From the NCBI RefSeq assembly GCF_003931875.1, contig NZ_CP034245.1:2046001-2110000 (forward strand): 64,000 nt of DNA, given 5' to 3'. This DNA comes from Microbacterium sp. 10M-3C3. Lineage in GTDB: Bacteria > Actinomycetota > Actinomycetes > Actinomycetales > Microbacteriaceae. The notes below the pieces were generated by a model that was not told where the DNA came from, did not search any database, and worked only from the letters and a program-made list of their open reading frames with translations. Position numbers and translations under genes: made by a program. Positions 1-8,727 of the stretch are shown here, piece after piece. Position 1 is the stretch's first letter. Each line of letters opens with the position of its first letter.

Positions 1-146
1 AGGATGCTGCCGGCGTTCAGGTCCGGCCCTCCCGCGACGGCGATCGTGACGGGCACCTTCTTCTCCTGGACCGCCTGCACGAAGAGCTTCGCGGGACGGG
101 CGTGCAGCCCGGAGGAGCTGGCGATGGTGGCCTGGCGTTCAGCCAT
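1..146 (-). CDS. ptsH: HPr phosphocarrier protein (partial, cut by window edge)
   Basis: Only the first 48 codons are in the window. The product is the small cytoplasmic HPr protein, which takes phosphate from Enzyme I and passes it to the EIIA domains of PTS permeases. The GLHARPA signature is visible with the phosphoryl-accepting histidine at residue 15, the standard HPr position. The serine of NAGSIL at residue 47 corresponds to the regulatory serine region of HPr. The gene lies 23 bp downstream of fruA on the same strand, so it is probably the last gene of the fructose operon. The C-terminal half lies outside the window. Confidence 0.93.
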   Translation of the reverse strand, partial: MAERQATIASSSGLHARPAKLFVQAVQEKKVPVTIAVAGGPDLNAGSI

Positions 147-169
147 GGGATTCCTTCCGTAGGTGACGG

Positions 170-2215
170 TCACGCCGGCACGGCGGCGACCGTGGCGGGC
201 GCGGCTTCGGCGACCACCGGCTCACGCCGACGCGCGAAGCGCTTGAGGGCGATGACGAGCAGCGCCGTCACGACGGTACCCGCGACGATCGCGAGGACGA
301 AACCCCACACCGGCGTGATCGCGAAGAAGACGAAGATGCCGCCGTGCGGCGCAAGCGACTGCACCTGGAACAGCATGCTCAGCGCGCCGGTGACCGCGCC
401 CCCCACCATCGAGGCGGGGATGACGCGCAGCGGGTCGGCCGCGGCGAACGGGATCGCGCCCTCGCTGATGAACGATGCGCCCAGCAGCCACGCGGCCGCG
501 CCGTTCTCCCGCTCCACCGGGGTGAAGGAGCGGCGGGCGAGGACCGTGGAGGCCAGCGCCATCGCGAGCGGCGGCACCATGCCCGCGGCCATCACGGCGG
601 CCATGATGAGGTACGGCGCGGTGTTCGTCTGCGATGCGGCGGCGAGGCCGGTCGTGGCGAAGACGTAGGCGACCTTGTTCACGGGTCCGCCGAGGTCGAA
701 GCACATCATGAGGCCGAGGATCACGCCGAGCAGGATGGCGCCGGCGCCGCTGGCCGCGAGACCCGTGAGCCAGTCGGTGAGGGCGGTCATGAGCGCGGCG
801 ATCGGCCGGCCGAGGAACAGGATCATGAGGCCCGACGCGATGATCGATCCGACGAACGGCACGATCACGACCGGCATGAGGCCGCGCAGCCAGCGCGGCG
901 CGTTCAGGCGGCCGAGCCACCACGCGATGAAGCCGGCGAGCAGACCGCCGATGATGCCGCCGATGAAGCCGGCGTTCATGAGCACGGCGACCGCGCCGGC
1001 GACGAAGCCGGGGGCGATGCCGGGACGGTCGGCGATCGCGAAGGCGATGAAGCCGGCGAGCACGGCGACGATGAAGCCCATCGAGGTCGCGCCGATCATG
1101 AACGCCACCGAGCCCAGGTACTGACCGATCGGGCCGAGCGGCGACGTGATGTTCTCGGTGGGCAGGTTCCACAGCGAGTTGTCGACGATCACCTTCGAGG
1201 CGTCGGCGGTCACCTGGTACCCGCCGAGGAGGAACCCGAGGGCGATGAGCAGTCCGCCTCCTGCGACGAAGGGGATCATGTAGCTGACGCCGGTGAGGAG
1301 CCACCGCTGGATGCGGGCACCCACCGACTGCGTCGCGGCGGGGGCGGCGGCGCCCGCCGCGCCGTCGCCGGGCACGCGCGGTGCCGACGGGTTGTGGGAG
1401 GCCGCGACGGCCTCGGCGATGAGCTCGCGGGGGTGCTCGATGCCGCGCTTGACGCCCGAGCGCACGACGGGCTTGCCCGCGAAGCGCTGCGGCTCGCGCA
1501 CGTCGACGTCCACCGCGAAGATGACGGCGTCGGCGCCGGCGATGACGTCCTGCGGGAGGGCCTGGTAGCCGCTCGAGCCCTGCGGCTCGACGACGAGGTC
1601 GACGCCGGCGTCCTTGCCCGCCGCCGTGAGCGCGTCGGCGGCCATGAAGGTGTGCGCGATACCCGTGGCACAGGCCGTGACGGCCACGATACGCGGCCGG
1701 GGGCCCTCGTCGGCGGTCGGCCCCGCGGCCACCGCCGGTGCGGCGGCGGGTGCTTCGGCCGGTGCCGGCTCGATCGCGTCCCCGATGATGCGGACCGCGT
1801 CCTGCGGGTCGGCCGCGGCGCGCAGATCGGCCGTGAACTCGGGCTTCATGAGGCTTCGGGCCAGCTGCGACAGGACCGCGAGGTGGGCCTCGTCGGCACC
1901 CTCGGGTGCGGCGATGAGGAACACGATGTCGGCGGGCCCGTCGGGCGCGCCGAAGTCGACGCCCGGGGAGAGCCGCGCGAAGGCGAGCGTCGGCTCTGTG
2001 ACCGACGCGCTGCGGGCGTGCGGGATCGCGATGCCGCCGGGCAGGCCCGTCTCGTCCTTCTGCTCGCGCGCCCACGCGTCGGCGGAGAGGGCGTCGGCGT
2101 CGCGCGCGCGGCCCTGCGCGACGACGCGCGCCGCGAGCGAGCGGATGACCGCCTGCTTGTCGTCGCCGAGCGGCTGATCGAGCGAGACCAGCTCGGGAGT
2201 GATGATGCGTGTCAT
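170..2215 (-). CDS. fruA: PTS fructose transporter EIIABC
   Basis: This 681-residue single-chain permease imports fructose and releases it inside as fructose 1-phosphate. The EIIA domain (about residues 1 to 150) carries its active histidine at about position 66 in GIAIPHAR. An Ala/Pro-rich linker follows. The EIIB domain (about 173 to 275) has the active cysteine near 182 in the TACATGIAHT loop. The rest is the membrane EIIC domain with many hydrophobic segments. The ATG at 2215 is chosen because GGAGG lies just upstream and the EIIA fold begins at once; the reading frame stays open further upstream, but that part overlaps fruK. fruK ends 14 bp upstream and ptsH follows. FruR is the likely regulator. 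Confidence 0.95.
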   Translation of the reverse strand: MTRIITPELVSLDQPLGDDKQAVIRSLAARVVAQGRARDADALSADAWAREQKDETGLPGGIAIPHARSASVTEPTLAFARLSPGVDFGAPDGPADIVFLIAAPEGADEAHLAVLSQLARSLMKPEFTADLRAAADPQDAVRIIGDAIEPAPAEAPAAAPAVAAGPTADEGPRPRIVAVTACATGIAHTFMAADALTAAGKDAGVDLVVEPQGSSGYQALPQDVIAGADAVIFAVDVDVREPQRFAGKPVVRSGVKRGIEHPRELIAEAVAASHNPSAPRVPGDGAAGAAAPAATQSVGARIQRWLLTGVSYMIPFVAGGGLLIALGFLLGGYQVTADASKVIVDNSLWNLPTENITSPLGPIGQYLGSVAFMIGATSMGFIVAVLAGFIAFAIADRPGIAPGFVAGAVAVLMNAGFIGGIIGGLLAGFIAWWLGRLNAPRWLRGLMPVVIVPFVGSIIASGLMILFLGRPIAALMTALTDWLTGLAASGAGAILLGVILGLMMCFDLGGPVNKVAYVFATTGLAAASQTNTAPYLIMAAVMAAGMVPPLAMALASTVLARRSFTPVERENGAAAWLLGASFISEGAIPFAAADPLRVIPASMVGGAVTGALSMLFQVQSLAPHGGIFVFFAITPVWGFVLAIVAGTVVTALLVIALKRFARRREPVVAEAAPATVAAVPA

Positions 2216-2229
2216 GGTGACCTCCGTGG

Positions 2230-3189
2230 TCAGGTGGTTCCGGACGGGATGAAGACGGATGCGGTCTCGACGACGCCGCTCGGCAGGTCGTCGGGGCCGG
2301 GGGCCTGGGTGCCGGGGAGCGACGCGGCGGCGGCGCCGTAGGCGACGCTGTGGGCGAGGCGATGCGCCGCATCCGCCCCTCGGATGGCGGCGAGGAGATA
2401 GCCGGCGAGGGAGCTGTCGCCGGCGCCGACCGTGCTGGCGACGCGGATGCGCGGCGGCCGCGCGCTCACGGCGCCGTCGGCGTCGACGAGCACCGCGCCG
2501 TCGCCCCCGAGCGTCACGAGCGCCGCCGCCGCCCCGCTCGGCACGACGGAACGCGCCTGGGCGACGGCCGAGGCGAGCGCGTCGCCCGACACCGGCGGCG
2601 CGCCGACGAGCGCGGCGAGCTCGGTCTCGTTGGGCTTGATGAGGTCGGGGCGCGCCTCGAGCGCGCCCCGCAGCGCCGGCCCGGCGGCGTCGACGGCGAT
2701 GCGCGGCGCGCGCTCGGTCCATCGGGCGCGCACGGCGGTGATGACATCGGCGTAGAAGTCGTCGGGGATGCCGGGCGGCAGCGACCCGGCGAGCACGAGC
2801 CACTGCGCGCCCCCCGCGGCCTCGACGACCGCGTGCCGCAGCGCCGCGACCAGCTCGGGGGCGACGCGCGTCCCCGGGTGATTGAGCTTCGTCGTCACAC
2901 CGGCGGGGTCGGTGATCGTGAGGTTCTCGCGTACCCGGGGCGCGTCCGGGACGGCGCGCACCGCGATGCCCGTCGCATCCAGGAGCGATCGGTAGGGGTC
3001 GTGGGCCGAGATGGGCACGATCGCGAGGGTGGCGACACCGGCGGCCGCGACGACGCGGGAGACGTTGACGCCCTTGCCGCCGGCGTCTTCGCGCACGCCC
3101 ACGACGGGTTGCACGGCACCCGGCTCCAAGGGCCCCTCGAGGTCGATCGTGCGGTCGAGGGACGGATTCGCGGTGAGGGTGACGATCAC
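2230..3189 (-). CDS. fruK: 1-phosphofructokinase
   Basis: PfkB-family sugar kinase of 319 residues that phosphorylates fructose 1-phosphate to fructose 1,6-bisphosphate, joining the FruA product to glycolysis. The N-terminus (VTLTANPSLDRTI) is typical of FruK. The first PfkB signature, GGKGVNVSRV, is near residue 40. The ATP and catalytic-base motif STVGAGDSSLAGY is near residue 250. The start is a GTG that overlaps the fruR stop codon as GTGA, which implies translational coupling. The length is normal for the family. Confidence 0.93.
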   Translation of the reverse strand: MIVTLTANPSLDRTIDLEGPLEPGAVQPVVGVREDAGGKGVNVSRVVAAAGVATLAIVPISAHDPYRSLLDATGIAVRAVPDAPRVRENLTITDPAGVTTKLNHPGTRVAPELVAALRHAVVEAAGGAQWLVLAGSLPPGIPDDFYADVITAVRARWTERAPRIAVDAAGPALRGALEARPDLIKPNETELAALVGAPPVSGDALASAVAQARSVVPSGAAAALVTLGGDGAVLVDADGAVSARPPRIRVASTVGAGDSSLAGYLLAAIRGADAAHRLAHSVAYGAAAASLPGTQAPGPDDLPSGVVETASVFIPSGTT

Positions 3190-3971
3190 GGCAGGACCAC
3201 CTCGACGTCGGCGTCGGCGAGCGCCGCCGACAGGTCGGCCGCCGGCGCGTCGTCGGTGACGACGACATCGATCTCGTCGAGGCCCGCGAAGCGGACGAGC
3301 AGCTCCTCGCCGAACTTCGTGGCGTCGGCGACGACGACGACGCGCCGGGCGGCCCGCACGATCGCGCTCTTGACCGCGGCCTCTTCGGGATCGGGGGTGC
3401 TGAGCCCGAAGCCCGCGCTCACACCGTTGGTGCCGACGAAGGCGATGTCGGGGCGGAGGCCCTCGATCGTGCGGATCGCCTGCGCGCCGACCGCGGCGGC
3501 GGTGACGCCGCGCACACGGCCGCCCACGACCGACAGCGCGACGTCGGGCGCGCCGGCGAGGTCGGCGGCGATCGCCATGGAGTGGGTGACGAGCTCCGCT
3601 GCGCCGCCGGTGGCGGCCAGGTGTCCGGGGACGAGCGCCGCGACGGCGGCCGTGGTGGTGCCAGCGTCGAAGTAGACCGATCCGCGGAAGTCCGCGCCCA
3701 GCGCGCGCACCGCCCGGCCGGCGATCGCGAGCTTCGCGTCGCTGTGGCGCTGGAGGCGCTCGCCGAGGGTGGGCTCGGCGGTGCTCCCGCGCTCGAGCGC
3801 GACGGCTCCGCCGTGGACGCGTCGCAGGCGCCCGACCGACTCGAGGTGGTCGAGGTCGCGCCGCACGGTCTCCGTGGTGACGTCGAAGCGGCGGGCGAGA
3901 TCCACGACGCTGACGCGGCCCTCGTCGCGCAGCAGGCGCTCGACGAGCTCTTGGCGCTCCATCGCGTACAT
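3186..3971 (-). CDS. fruR: DeoR-family transcriptional regulator of the fructose operon
   Basis: A 261-residue DeoR/GlpR-type repressor. The N-terminal helix-turn-helix (about residues 5 to 58) reads VSVVDLARRFDVTTETVRRD, the usual DeoR signature. The C-terminal sugar-phosphate sensor domain contains the FDAGTTTAAVAAL loop seen in this family. The start at 3971 has GGAGG five bases upstream; an ATG three codons later is possible. It is the first gene of the fru operon and overlaps fruK. By analogy with other DeoR-type fru regulators, the inducer is probably fructose 1-phosphate, though nothing in the sequence proves this. Direct repeats just upstream may be its operator. Confidence 0.9.
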   Translation of the reverse strand: MYAMERQELVERLLRDEGRVSVVDLARRFDVTTETVRRDLDHLESVGRLRRVHGGAVALERGSTAEPTLGERLQRHSDAKLAIAGRAVRALGADFRGSVYFDAGTTTAAVAALVPGHLAATGGAAELVTHSMAIAADLAGAPDVALSVVGGRVRGVTAAAVGAQAIRTIEGLRPDIAFVGTNGVSAGFGLSTPDPEEAAVKSAIVRAARRVVVVADATKFGEELLVRFAGLDEIDVVVTDDAPAADLSAALADADVEVVLP

Positions 3972-4000
3972 GGCACCTCCTTGGTGATTGCCACACGTTA

Positions 4001-4020
4001 CAACACAAAGCAACACGAAC
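4001..4020. promoter_or_regulatory. Candidate FruR operator: two 10-bp direct repeats
   Basis: CAACACAAAG (4001 to 4010) is followed directly by CAACACGAAC (4011 to 4020), one helical turn apart, in the gap between the divergent fruR and glycosyltransferase genes. DeoR-family proteins often bind tandem repeats. Assignment to FruR is inference from position. Confidence 0.45.
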
Positions 4021-4091
4021 GCAAGCATTCACAGATCCCGATGCATAGGCGGCTCTCATATCCGCCACAGCGGCCGGCGAAGCCGGATGCC

Positions 4092-4097
4092 TACCGT
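4092..4097 (+). promoter_or_regulatory. -10 box TACCGT, leaderless start
   Basis: TACCGT lies six bases before the ATG at 4104, so transcription should begin at or next to the start codon. No Shine-Dalgarno sequence precedes the gene. Confidence 0.45.
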
Positions 4098-4103
4098 CGC
4101 CGC

Positions 4104-6080
4104 ATGACGACCGCCGCCTCGCCCGCCCCCGTGACCCTCGCCAGACGACTCCCCCGCCTCTCGCCGAGGCGGGCATGGCTCGTCGGGCTGATCGCCGTCG
4201 CGCTCGCGGCCGGGATCCTCACGACGTGGGAAGTCGCGCAGGCGTCACGCTCGGACTACTACGCGGCGATCGCGGTGTCGATGAGCCGGAGCTGGTCGAA
4301 CTTCTTCTTCGGCGCCCTCGACCCCGCGGGCACCGTCACGCTCGACAAGATCCCCGGATCGTTCTGGATCCCCGCGCTGTTCGTCCGGGTCTTCGGGTTC
4401 TCGACGTGGGCCGTCGTCCTGCCCAACGCCCTGGCCGCGGTGGGCGCCACGGTCCTCACGGCCCTCACCGCCCGTCGCATCGCGGGGACGACCGCGGGCC
4501 TCGTCGCGGGCGCGATCGTCGCCACCACGCCGATCCTCGTGGCCGTCTCGCGCTCCAATCAGCCCGAGAGCTTCTTCGTCCTCGGGCTGGCGGCCGCCGC
4601 CTGGGCGTCGCTGCACGCCGTGCGACGCGCGAGCCCCGGCTGGCTCGTGGCCGCGGGGCTGTTCATCGCCGTCGCGTTCCAGACGTACATGCTCGAAGCC
4701 TGGGCGCTGTGGCCCGCGCTCGCCGCGGCGTGGCTGTGCACGCGCCAGCGGTGGTGGCGCAAGCTGTGGACCCTCGCGGTCGCGGGTATCGTCAGCGCCG
4801 CCGCGTCGGTGTGGTGGATCGCGATCGTGTCGCTCATCCCCGCCTCCGACCGGCCGTACATCGGCAGCACGCTCACGAACAGCCCGTGGGAGATGGTGTT
4901 CGGATACAACGGCCTCGGACGGTTCGGGGCGACCGCCGACAGCGACGCGTACCGCTCCTTCACGCCGCCGTTCTCGGGCGAGCCGAGCGTCGTGCGGCTC
5001 TTCAACGAGCAGCTCGCGGGTCAGATCGCGTGGCTCCTGCCCGCGGCCGCGCTCGCGATCGTCGTGCTGTGGGTGCTCCGCGCCCGCCGCAGCGTCACCG
5101 TCTTCCTCGCGGTGTGGCTCGTCACCTTCGCCGCGATGTTCTCGATCGTCGACGGGATGCACCAGTTCTACACGGCCGCCCTCGCCGGGCCGATCGCGCT
5201 GTCGGTGGGCATCGCGTTCGCGTGGGCGCGGCGCCGGCGTGCGCGCTGGGCGCAGATCGCGCTCGTTGCCACGGCCGCCGCATCCGCCCTCGCCATCGCC
5301 CTCGTCTACGGCGGCTTCTCGATCCCCGTCGCGCTCGCCCAGGTCGTCGTCGCGGCGGTCGTCATCGCGCTCATCGCGCGCGAGCGCGGCCGGCGCAGCC
5401 GGCGGGGCGTCATCGCCGTGCTCGCCGCGATCGCGCTCGTGCTGACACCGCTGTCGTGGTCGATCGTCACGATCGCGCACCCGAGCTCGCTCAACCCCGT
5501 CGCCGGCGGGGTGTCGGACTTCGGCGGCGGGCTGGGCGGTGGCCGTTCCGGCGGCGGGCCCGGCGCCGGGTTCGGCGCAGACGGGCGCGACGCGGGCATG
5601 GACGCAGGCGCGTCCGGCGGGATGGCCGCGCCGCCGGCGGGCATGAGCCCTCCCGCAGGGGCCTTCGGCGGCGCTCGCGACGACGGCGGATCGGGCGCAG
5701 CCGGGTTCGGCGGCGGTCTCGGCGGCTCGAGTGTCGACCAGGACGTGCTGGCGTATCTGACGGGGCACGCCGGCGACGACCGCTACCTCGCCGCGACGTT
5801 CGGCGCCCAGGAGGCCGCCGGCTACATCCTGGCGTCCGATGGCGGGTCCTTCCTGCCCATCGGCGGCTTCGACGGCGGCGACGACGTCCCGACGCTCGCG
5901 CGATTCGAGCAGCTCGTCGCCGACGGCGACCTCACGTACGTCCTGATGTCGCAGCAGGGCGGGCCGGGCCGCACATCGAGCGAGGGCACGAGCGCCGAGG
6001 AGATCCGCGCATGGGTGCAGGCGAACTGCGCCGTCCCCTCCGATTCGCCGTCGACGTCGATGTACGCGTGCACCGGATGA
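4104..6080 (+). CDS. Membrane glycosyltransferase, GT39/ArnT-like (YkcB type)
   Basis: A 658-residue polytopic protein of the dolichyl-phosphate-mannose-protein mannosyltransferase/ArnT superfamily, which moves sugars from polyprenyl-phosphate carriers outside the membrane. After a cytoplasmic N-terminus and first membrane helix come the loop acidic residues and DKIPGSFW, matching the family D-K-x-P-x-x-x-W pattern. About ten further hydrophobic segments follow. Residues of about 470 to 550 form a Gly/Met-rich low-complexity stretch, followed by a globular extracytoplasmic tail ending in an ANCAV...YACTG cysteine pair. This tail resembles the C-terminal part of the YkcB-type family. The acceptor is unknown. 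The gene is divergent from fruR and convergent with the next gene. Confidence 0.85.
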   Translation: MTTAASPAPVTLARRLPRLSPRRAWLVGLIAVALAAGILTTWEVAQASRSDYYAAIAVSMSRSWSNFFFGALDPAGTVTLDKIPGSFWIPALFVRVFGFSTWAVVLPNALAAVGATVLTALTARRIAGTTAGLVAGAIVATTPILVAVSRSNQPESFFVLGLAAAAWASLHAVRRASPGWLVAAGLFIAVAFQTYMLEAWALWPALAAAWLCTRQRWWRKLWTLAVAGIVSAAASVWWIAIVSLIPASDRPYIGSTLTNSPWEMVFGYNGLGRFGATADSDAYRSFTPPFSGEPSVVRLFNEQLAGQIAWLLPAAALAIVVLWVLRARRSVTVFLAVWLVTFAAMFSIVDGMHQFYTAALAGPIALSVGIAFAWARRRRARWAQIALVATAAASALAIALVYGGFSIPVALAQVVVAAVVIALIARERGRRSRRGVIAVLAAIALVLTPLSWSIVTIAHPSSLNPVAGGVSDFGGGLGGGRSGGGPGAGFGADGRDAGMDAGASGGMAAPPAGMSPPAGAFGGARDDGGSGAAGFGGGLGGSSVDQDVLAYLTGHAGDDRYLAATFGAQEAAGYILASDGGSFLPIGGFDGGDDVPTLARFEQLVADGDLTYVLMSQQGGPGRTSSEGTSAEEIRAWVQANCAVPSDSPSTSMYACTG

Positions 6081-6086
6081 CCGCCG

Positions 6087-6626
6087 TCACCCCGGCGCCG
6101 GCGTCGCGGGCTCCCGCACCCACACGTGCACGCGCCCGTCGTCGTACTCGAAGCGCAGGACCGAGCCGGTGGGCAGGTCGCCGAACACATCCCTGCGCAT
6201 GCCGCGCCAGATGCGCACGTCGACGATCGGCGCGAGATCGCCCGGCGTGCAGCTGACCCCGACGACGCCGTAGTCGTCCGCGTCGACGACGAGGCAGCGC
6301 TCGCCGCTCGCGGCGGTCGCGACCCACGACTGCAGATTCCCGTACGGCTCGAAACGCTCGAGCGTCTTCACGTCGAAGTCGCGTGTGTCCAGGAAGCTCT
6401 TGCGCGCGAACGCCTGCGCCTCGGGTCCCGCGGGAACCGGGGCGAGGGTCAGGTCGGAGTGCGGACAGGCGAGCTGCCCCACCGCCCAGACTCCCGCGAG
6501 GACCGCGCCGATCGCGACCACGGCGATGACGACCTTCGCACGCCGACACGGCGCCGCGGGCCACCCCGTCCTGGCCGGTGGGGCGACCGACGGGGACGGC
6601 TCCGGCGGCTGCGAGTTCGCGGGCAT
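6087..6626 (-). CDS. Predicted single-pass membrane protein, unknown function
   Basis: A 179-residue protein with a Pro-rich cytoplasmic N-terminus, one membrane helix (KVVIAVVAIGAVLAGVWAVG, about residues 32 to 51), and an extracytoplasmic domain with three cysteines (ACPH, ERCLV, VSCTPG). I do not recognise a family. The start is uncertain: the ATG at 6626 has no clear Shine-Dalgarno. A good -10 box (CATAAT) with an ATG at 6654 sits just upstream but opens another frame, which may mean an N-terminal frameshift. The gene converges on the glycosyltransferase with 6 bp between stops. Confidence 0.6.
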   Translation of the reverse strand: MPANSQPPEPSPSVAPPARTGWPAAPCRRAKVVIAVVAIGAVLAGVWAVGQLACPHSDLTLAPVPAGPEAQAFARKSFLDTRDFDVKTLERFEPYGNLQSWVATAASGERCLVVDADDYGVVGVSCTPGDLAPIVDVRIWRGMRRDVFGDLPTGSVLRFEYDDGRVHVWVREPATPAPG

Positions 6627-6763
6627 CGTCCGGGGTGAGGGCCGGCGAGGCCATGCCTCATTATGCGCCCGCGCCGCTCCTGCGAGGCGACAAACCATAA
6701 GGCATCCGCGCCGGGACGTCAGCCCGCTTGCATCGGGCCGGCCGTTCACGATGAGGTGTCGGG

Positions 6764-8122
6764 ATGGCGACCGACACGACGACGCCGCCGGAGAGCGGCA
6801 CGAAACTCCATCGCGTGGTGGGCACGTGGCTCCTGTTCGCGTTCATCGTGGGCGACACGCTCGGGGCGGGCATCTACACGCTCGTGGGCTCGATGGCCAC
6901 GGATGTCGGCGGCGTGATCTGGCTGCCGCTGCTCATCGCCCTCGCGATCGCGCTGGTGACGGCCGGCACGTACGCCGAGCTCATCACGAAGTACCCGCAC
7001 GCCGGCGGGGCCGCCCGCTACGTCGACCGCGCCTTCGGAATCCCGTACCTGTCGTTCCTCGTCGGCTTCCTCATGATGGCCTCCGGCATCACGACCGCCG
7101 CGGCCCTGGCCAACGCGTTCGCGGGCGACTACCTCGCGGCGCTCATCGACATCCCGCCCGCCCCCACGGCCGCGCTCTTCCTGATCCTCCTGACCCTCAT
7201 CAACCTCCGCGGCGTGCGCGAGTCGCTCGGCGCGAACCTCGTGGCCTCGATGATCGAGGTGAGCGGCCTCGTCATCGTCATCGTGTGCGCGGCGATCCTG
7301 TTCGGCTCCGGTGGCGGCGATCCGTCGCGGATCTTCGAGTTCGCGCCCGACGTGCCGCCCCTCGAGGGCGCGTTCGCGGCCTCGATCATCGCGTTCTTCT
7401 CATTCCTCGGATTCGAGGCCGCCGCCAACATGGCGGAGGAGGTGCGCAACCCGTCGAAGTCGTACCCGCGCGCCCTGTTCGGCGCGCTCGCGACCGCCGG
7501 TGTCGTGTACCTCCTGATCGCGTTGGGTGCCGTGATCGTCGTGCCCCCGGCGGAGCTCGCCGAATCGACGGGGCCGCTTCTGGAGGTCGTCAGTCGCAGC
7601 GGCGTCGCGGTGCCGTCGTGGCTGTTCAGCATCATCGCGCTCGTGGCGATCGCCAATGGCGCCCTGCTGTTCATGGTCATGGCCAGCCGCGTCGCGTACG
7701 GCCTTGCCGAGTCGAGCCTTCTGCCGCGTGCGTTCGCCCGGGTGCTCCCCCGCCGGCGCACGCCGTGGGTCGCGATCGTCGCGGTCGGCGCGGTCGCCAT
7801 CCTGCTCACATTCGTCGGTGACATCACGACCCTCGCCGAGACGACCGTGCTGCTGCTTCTGCTCGTCTTCCTCTCGGCGAACGTCAGCGTGCTCGTGCTG
7901 AAGAAGGACAAGGTGGAGCACAAGCACTTCCGCGTGCCGTTCGTGCTGCCGATCCTCTCGATCATCGCGTGCGTCGCGCTGCTCACTCAGCAGACCGGCG
8001 CCGTGTGGCTCGGCACGCTGCTCTACGTCGTCGTGGGCTCGGCGCTCTTCGTGGTCGCGCGCTTCACGCGCAAGCGCCAGGACCGCAAGCTCGCCGAATC
8101 CGGAGCAGACGGGGAGAGCTGA
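6764..8122 (+). CDS. APC-family amino-acid permease
   Basis: A 452-residue integral membrane transporter. The N-terminal segment contains VGDTLGAGIYTLVG, the helix-1 unwound substrate site of the APC superfamily (G-x-G-I-Y/F). The later FFSFLGFEAAANMAEEVRNPSKSYPRAL stretch (given here only as a landmark, near residues 205 to 230) is the conserved helix 6 to loop region of cationic or general amino-acid permeases. About 12 hydrophobic segments are visible. The start has a weak purine-rich GAGG site. The substrate cannot be told; the neighbours give no hint. Confidence 0.87.
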   Translation: MATDTTTPPESGTKLHRVVGTWLLFAFIVGDTLGAGIYTLVGSMATDVGGVIWLPLLIALAIALVTAGTYAELITKYPHAGGAARYVDRAFGIPYLSFLVGFLMMASGITTAAALANAFAGDYLAALIDIPPAPTAALFLILLTLINLRGVRESLGANLVASMIEVSGLVIVIVCAAILFGSGGGDPSRIFEFAPDVPPLEGAFAASIIAFFSFLGFEAAANMAEEVRNPSKSYPRALFGALATAGVVYLLIALGAVIVVPPAELAESTGPLLEVVSRSGVAVPSWLFSIIALVAIANGALLFMVMASRVAYGLAESSLLPRAFARVLPRRRTPWVAIVAVGAVAILLTFVGDITTLAETTVLLLLLVFLSANVSVLVLKKDKVEHKHFRVPFVLPILSIIACVALLTQQTGAVWLGTLLYVVVGSALFVVARFTRKRQDRKLAESGADGES

Positions 8123-8140
8123 GCGCCCGCGGGCGTGCCG

Positions 8141-8353
8141 TCAGCCGTCCGACGGCTCGTCAGCGCCCGGCGTGGCGCTCGGGATCTCGATCGACGCAAC
8201 GGATGGCCCGGTCAGGCCGAGGAGCGCGTCGGGAGCCGCGGGCGGCGCACCCTCGTCGGGCAGCACCTCCGCCCGTGTGCGCGGCTTCAGCGGCTCGTCG
8301 GGCAGACCCGCCCACGACCCCTGCTCCTCCGGAAGCTCGGCGAACAATCCCAT
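8141..8353 (-). CDS. Small acidic Pro-rich protein, unknown function
   Basis: A 70-residue protein (MGLFAELPEEQGSWAGLPDE...) with no membrane segment and no cysteines, likely disordered. The ATG at 8353 is preceded by GGAGGGAGG eight bases upstream, which favours it over in-frame upstream starts. It converges on the permease gene. I do not recognise a family; the strong ribosome site and high third-position GC support it as real. Confidence 0.6.
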   Translation of the reverse strand: MGLFAELPEEQGSWAGLPDEPLKPRTRAEVLPDEGAPPAAPDALLGLTGPSVASIEIPSATPGADEPSDG

Positions 8354-8446
8354 GACGCCATCCTCCCTCCGATCGGCGCCCGCAGGGCCGCTTGACATGC
8401 AAGCGCTCACGTGCCGATGTTCGCGGCATGAGACCTCATCTCCCAG

Positions 8447-8655
8447 GATCTCGCCGTCCTCGAGGATGCGGGGCTCGTGGCCGACGGCATCCCCGCCGCA
8501 TCCTTCGCCGTCGACGACGTCGACGCGACGTATCGCGACCTGACCGTTGCGGGGTGCGCTTCACGCAGCCGCCGGCACCGATGGGGGCGGTTGTGACGGC
8601 GGTGCTGGACGACACGTGCGGCAACCTGATCCAGCTCTCGAGCCCGGCGTCCTAG
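8447..8655 (+). pseudogene. VOC/glyoxalase-family remnant, truncated and frameshifted
   Basis: The stretch 8447 to about 8553 reads GIPAASFAVDDVDATYRDLT in one frame. From 8554 the next frame reads VRFTQPPAPMGAVVTAVLDD, followed by TCGNLIQL and a stop at 8653. Joined, these give the C-terminal half of a glyoxalase/VOC protein (the ...GVRFTQPP...TAVLDDTCGNLIQ pattern). The shift is explained by loss of one G in the run at 8551 to 8554. The N-terminal half of the family is missing and there is no convincing start. It is followed by a terminator. Confidence 0.7.
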
Positions 8656-8680
8656 CGGCGGCACAACGCCGCAACGCAAG

Positions 8681-8720
8681 AGCCCCGGTGGTCCGCATCT
8701 CGCGGAGGACCGGGGCTTTT
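8681..8720 (+). terminator. Rho-independent terminator
   Basis: Arms 8681 to 8696 and 8702 to 8717 pair at 14 of 16 positions around a 5-base loop, followed by TTTT on the plus strand. It would serve the decayed VOC gene. Read from the minus strand it may also lie at the end of the tRNA-Gln transcript. Confidence 0.65.
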
Positions 8721-8727
8721 CGTCTTG

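Noticed and set aside
170..3268. Single giant fructose PTS protein of 1032 residues
   Set aside because: The part before residue 352 is an out-of-frame shadow of fruK rich in Arg; GGAGG before the ATG at 2215 sets the true start.
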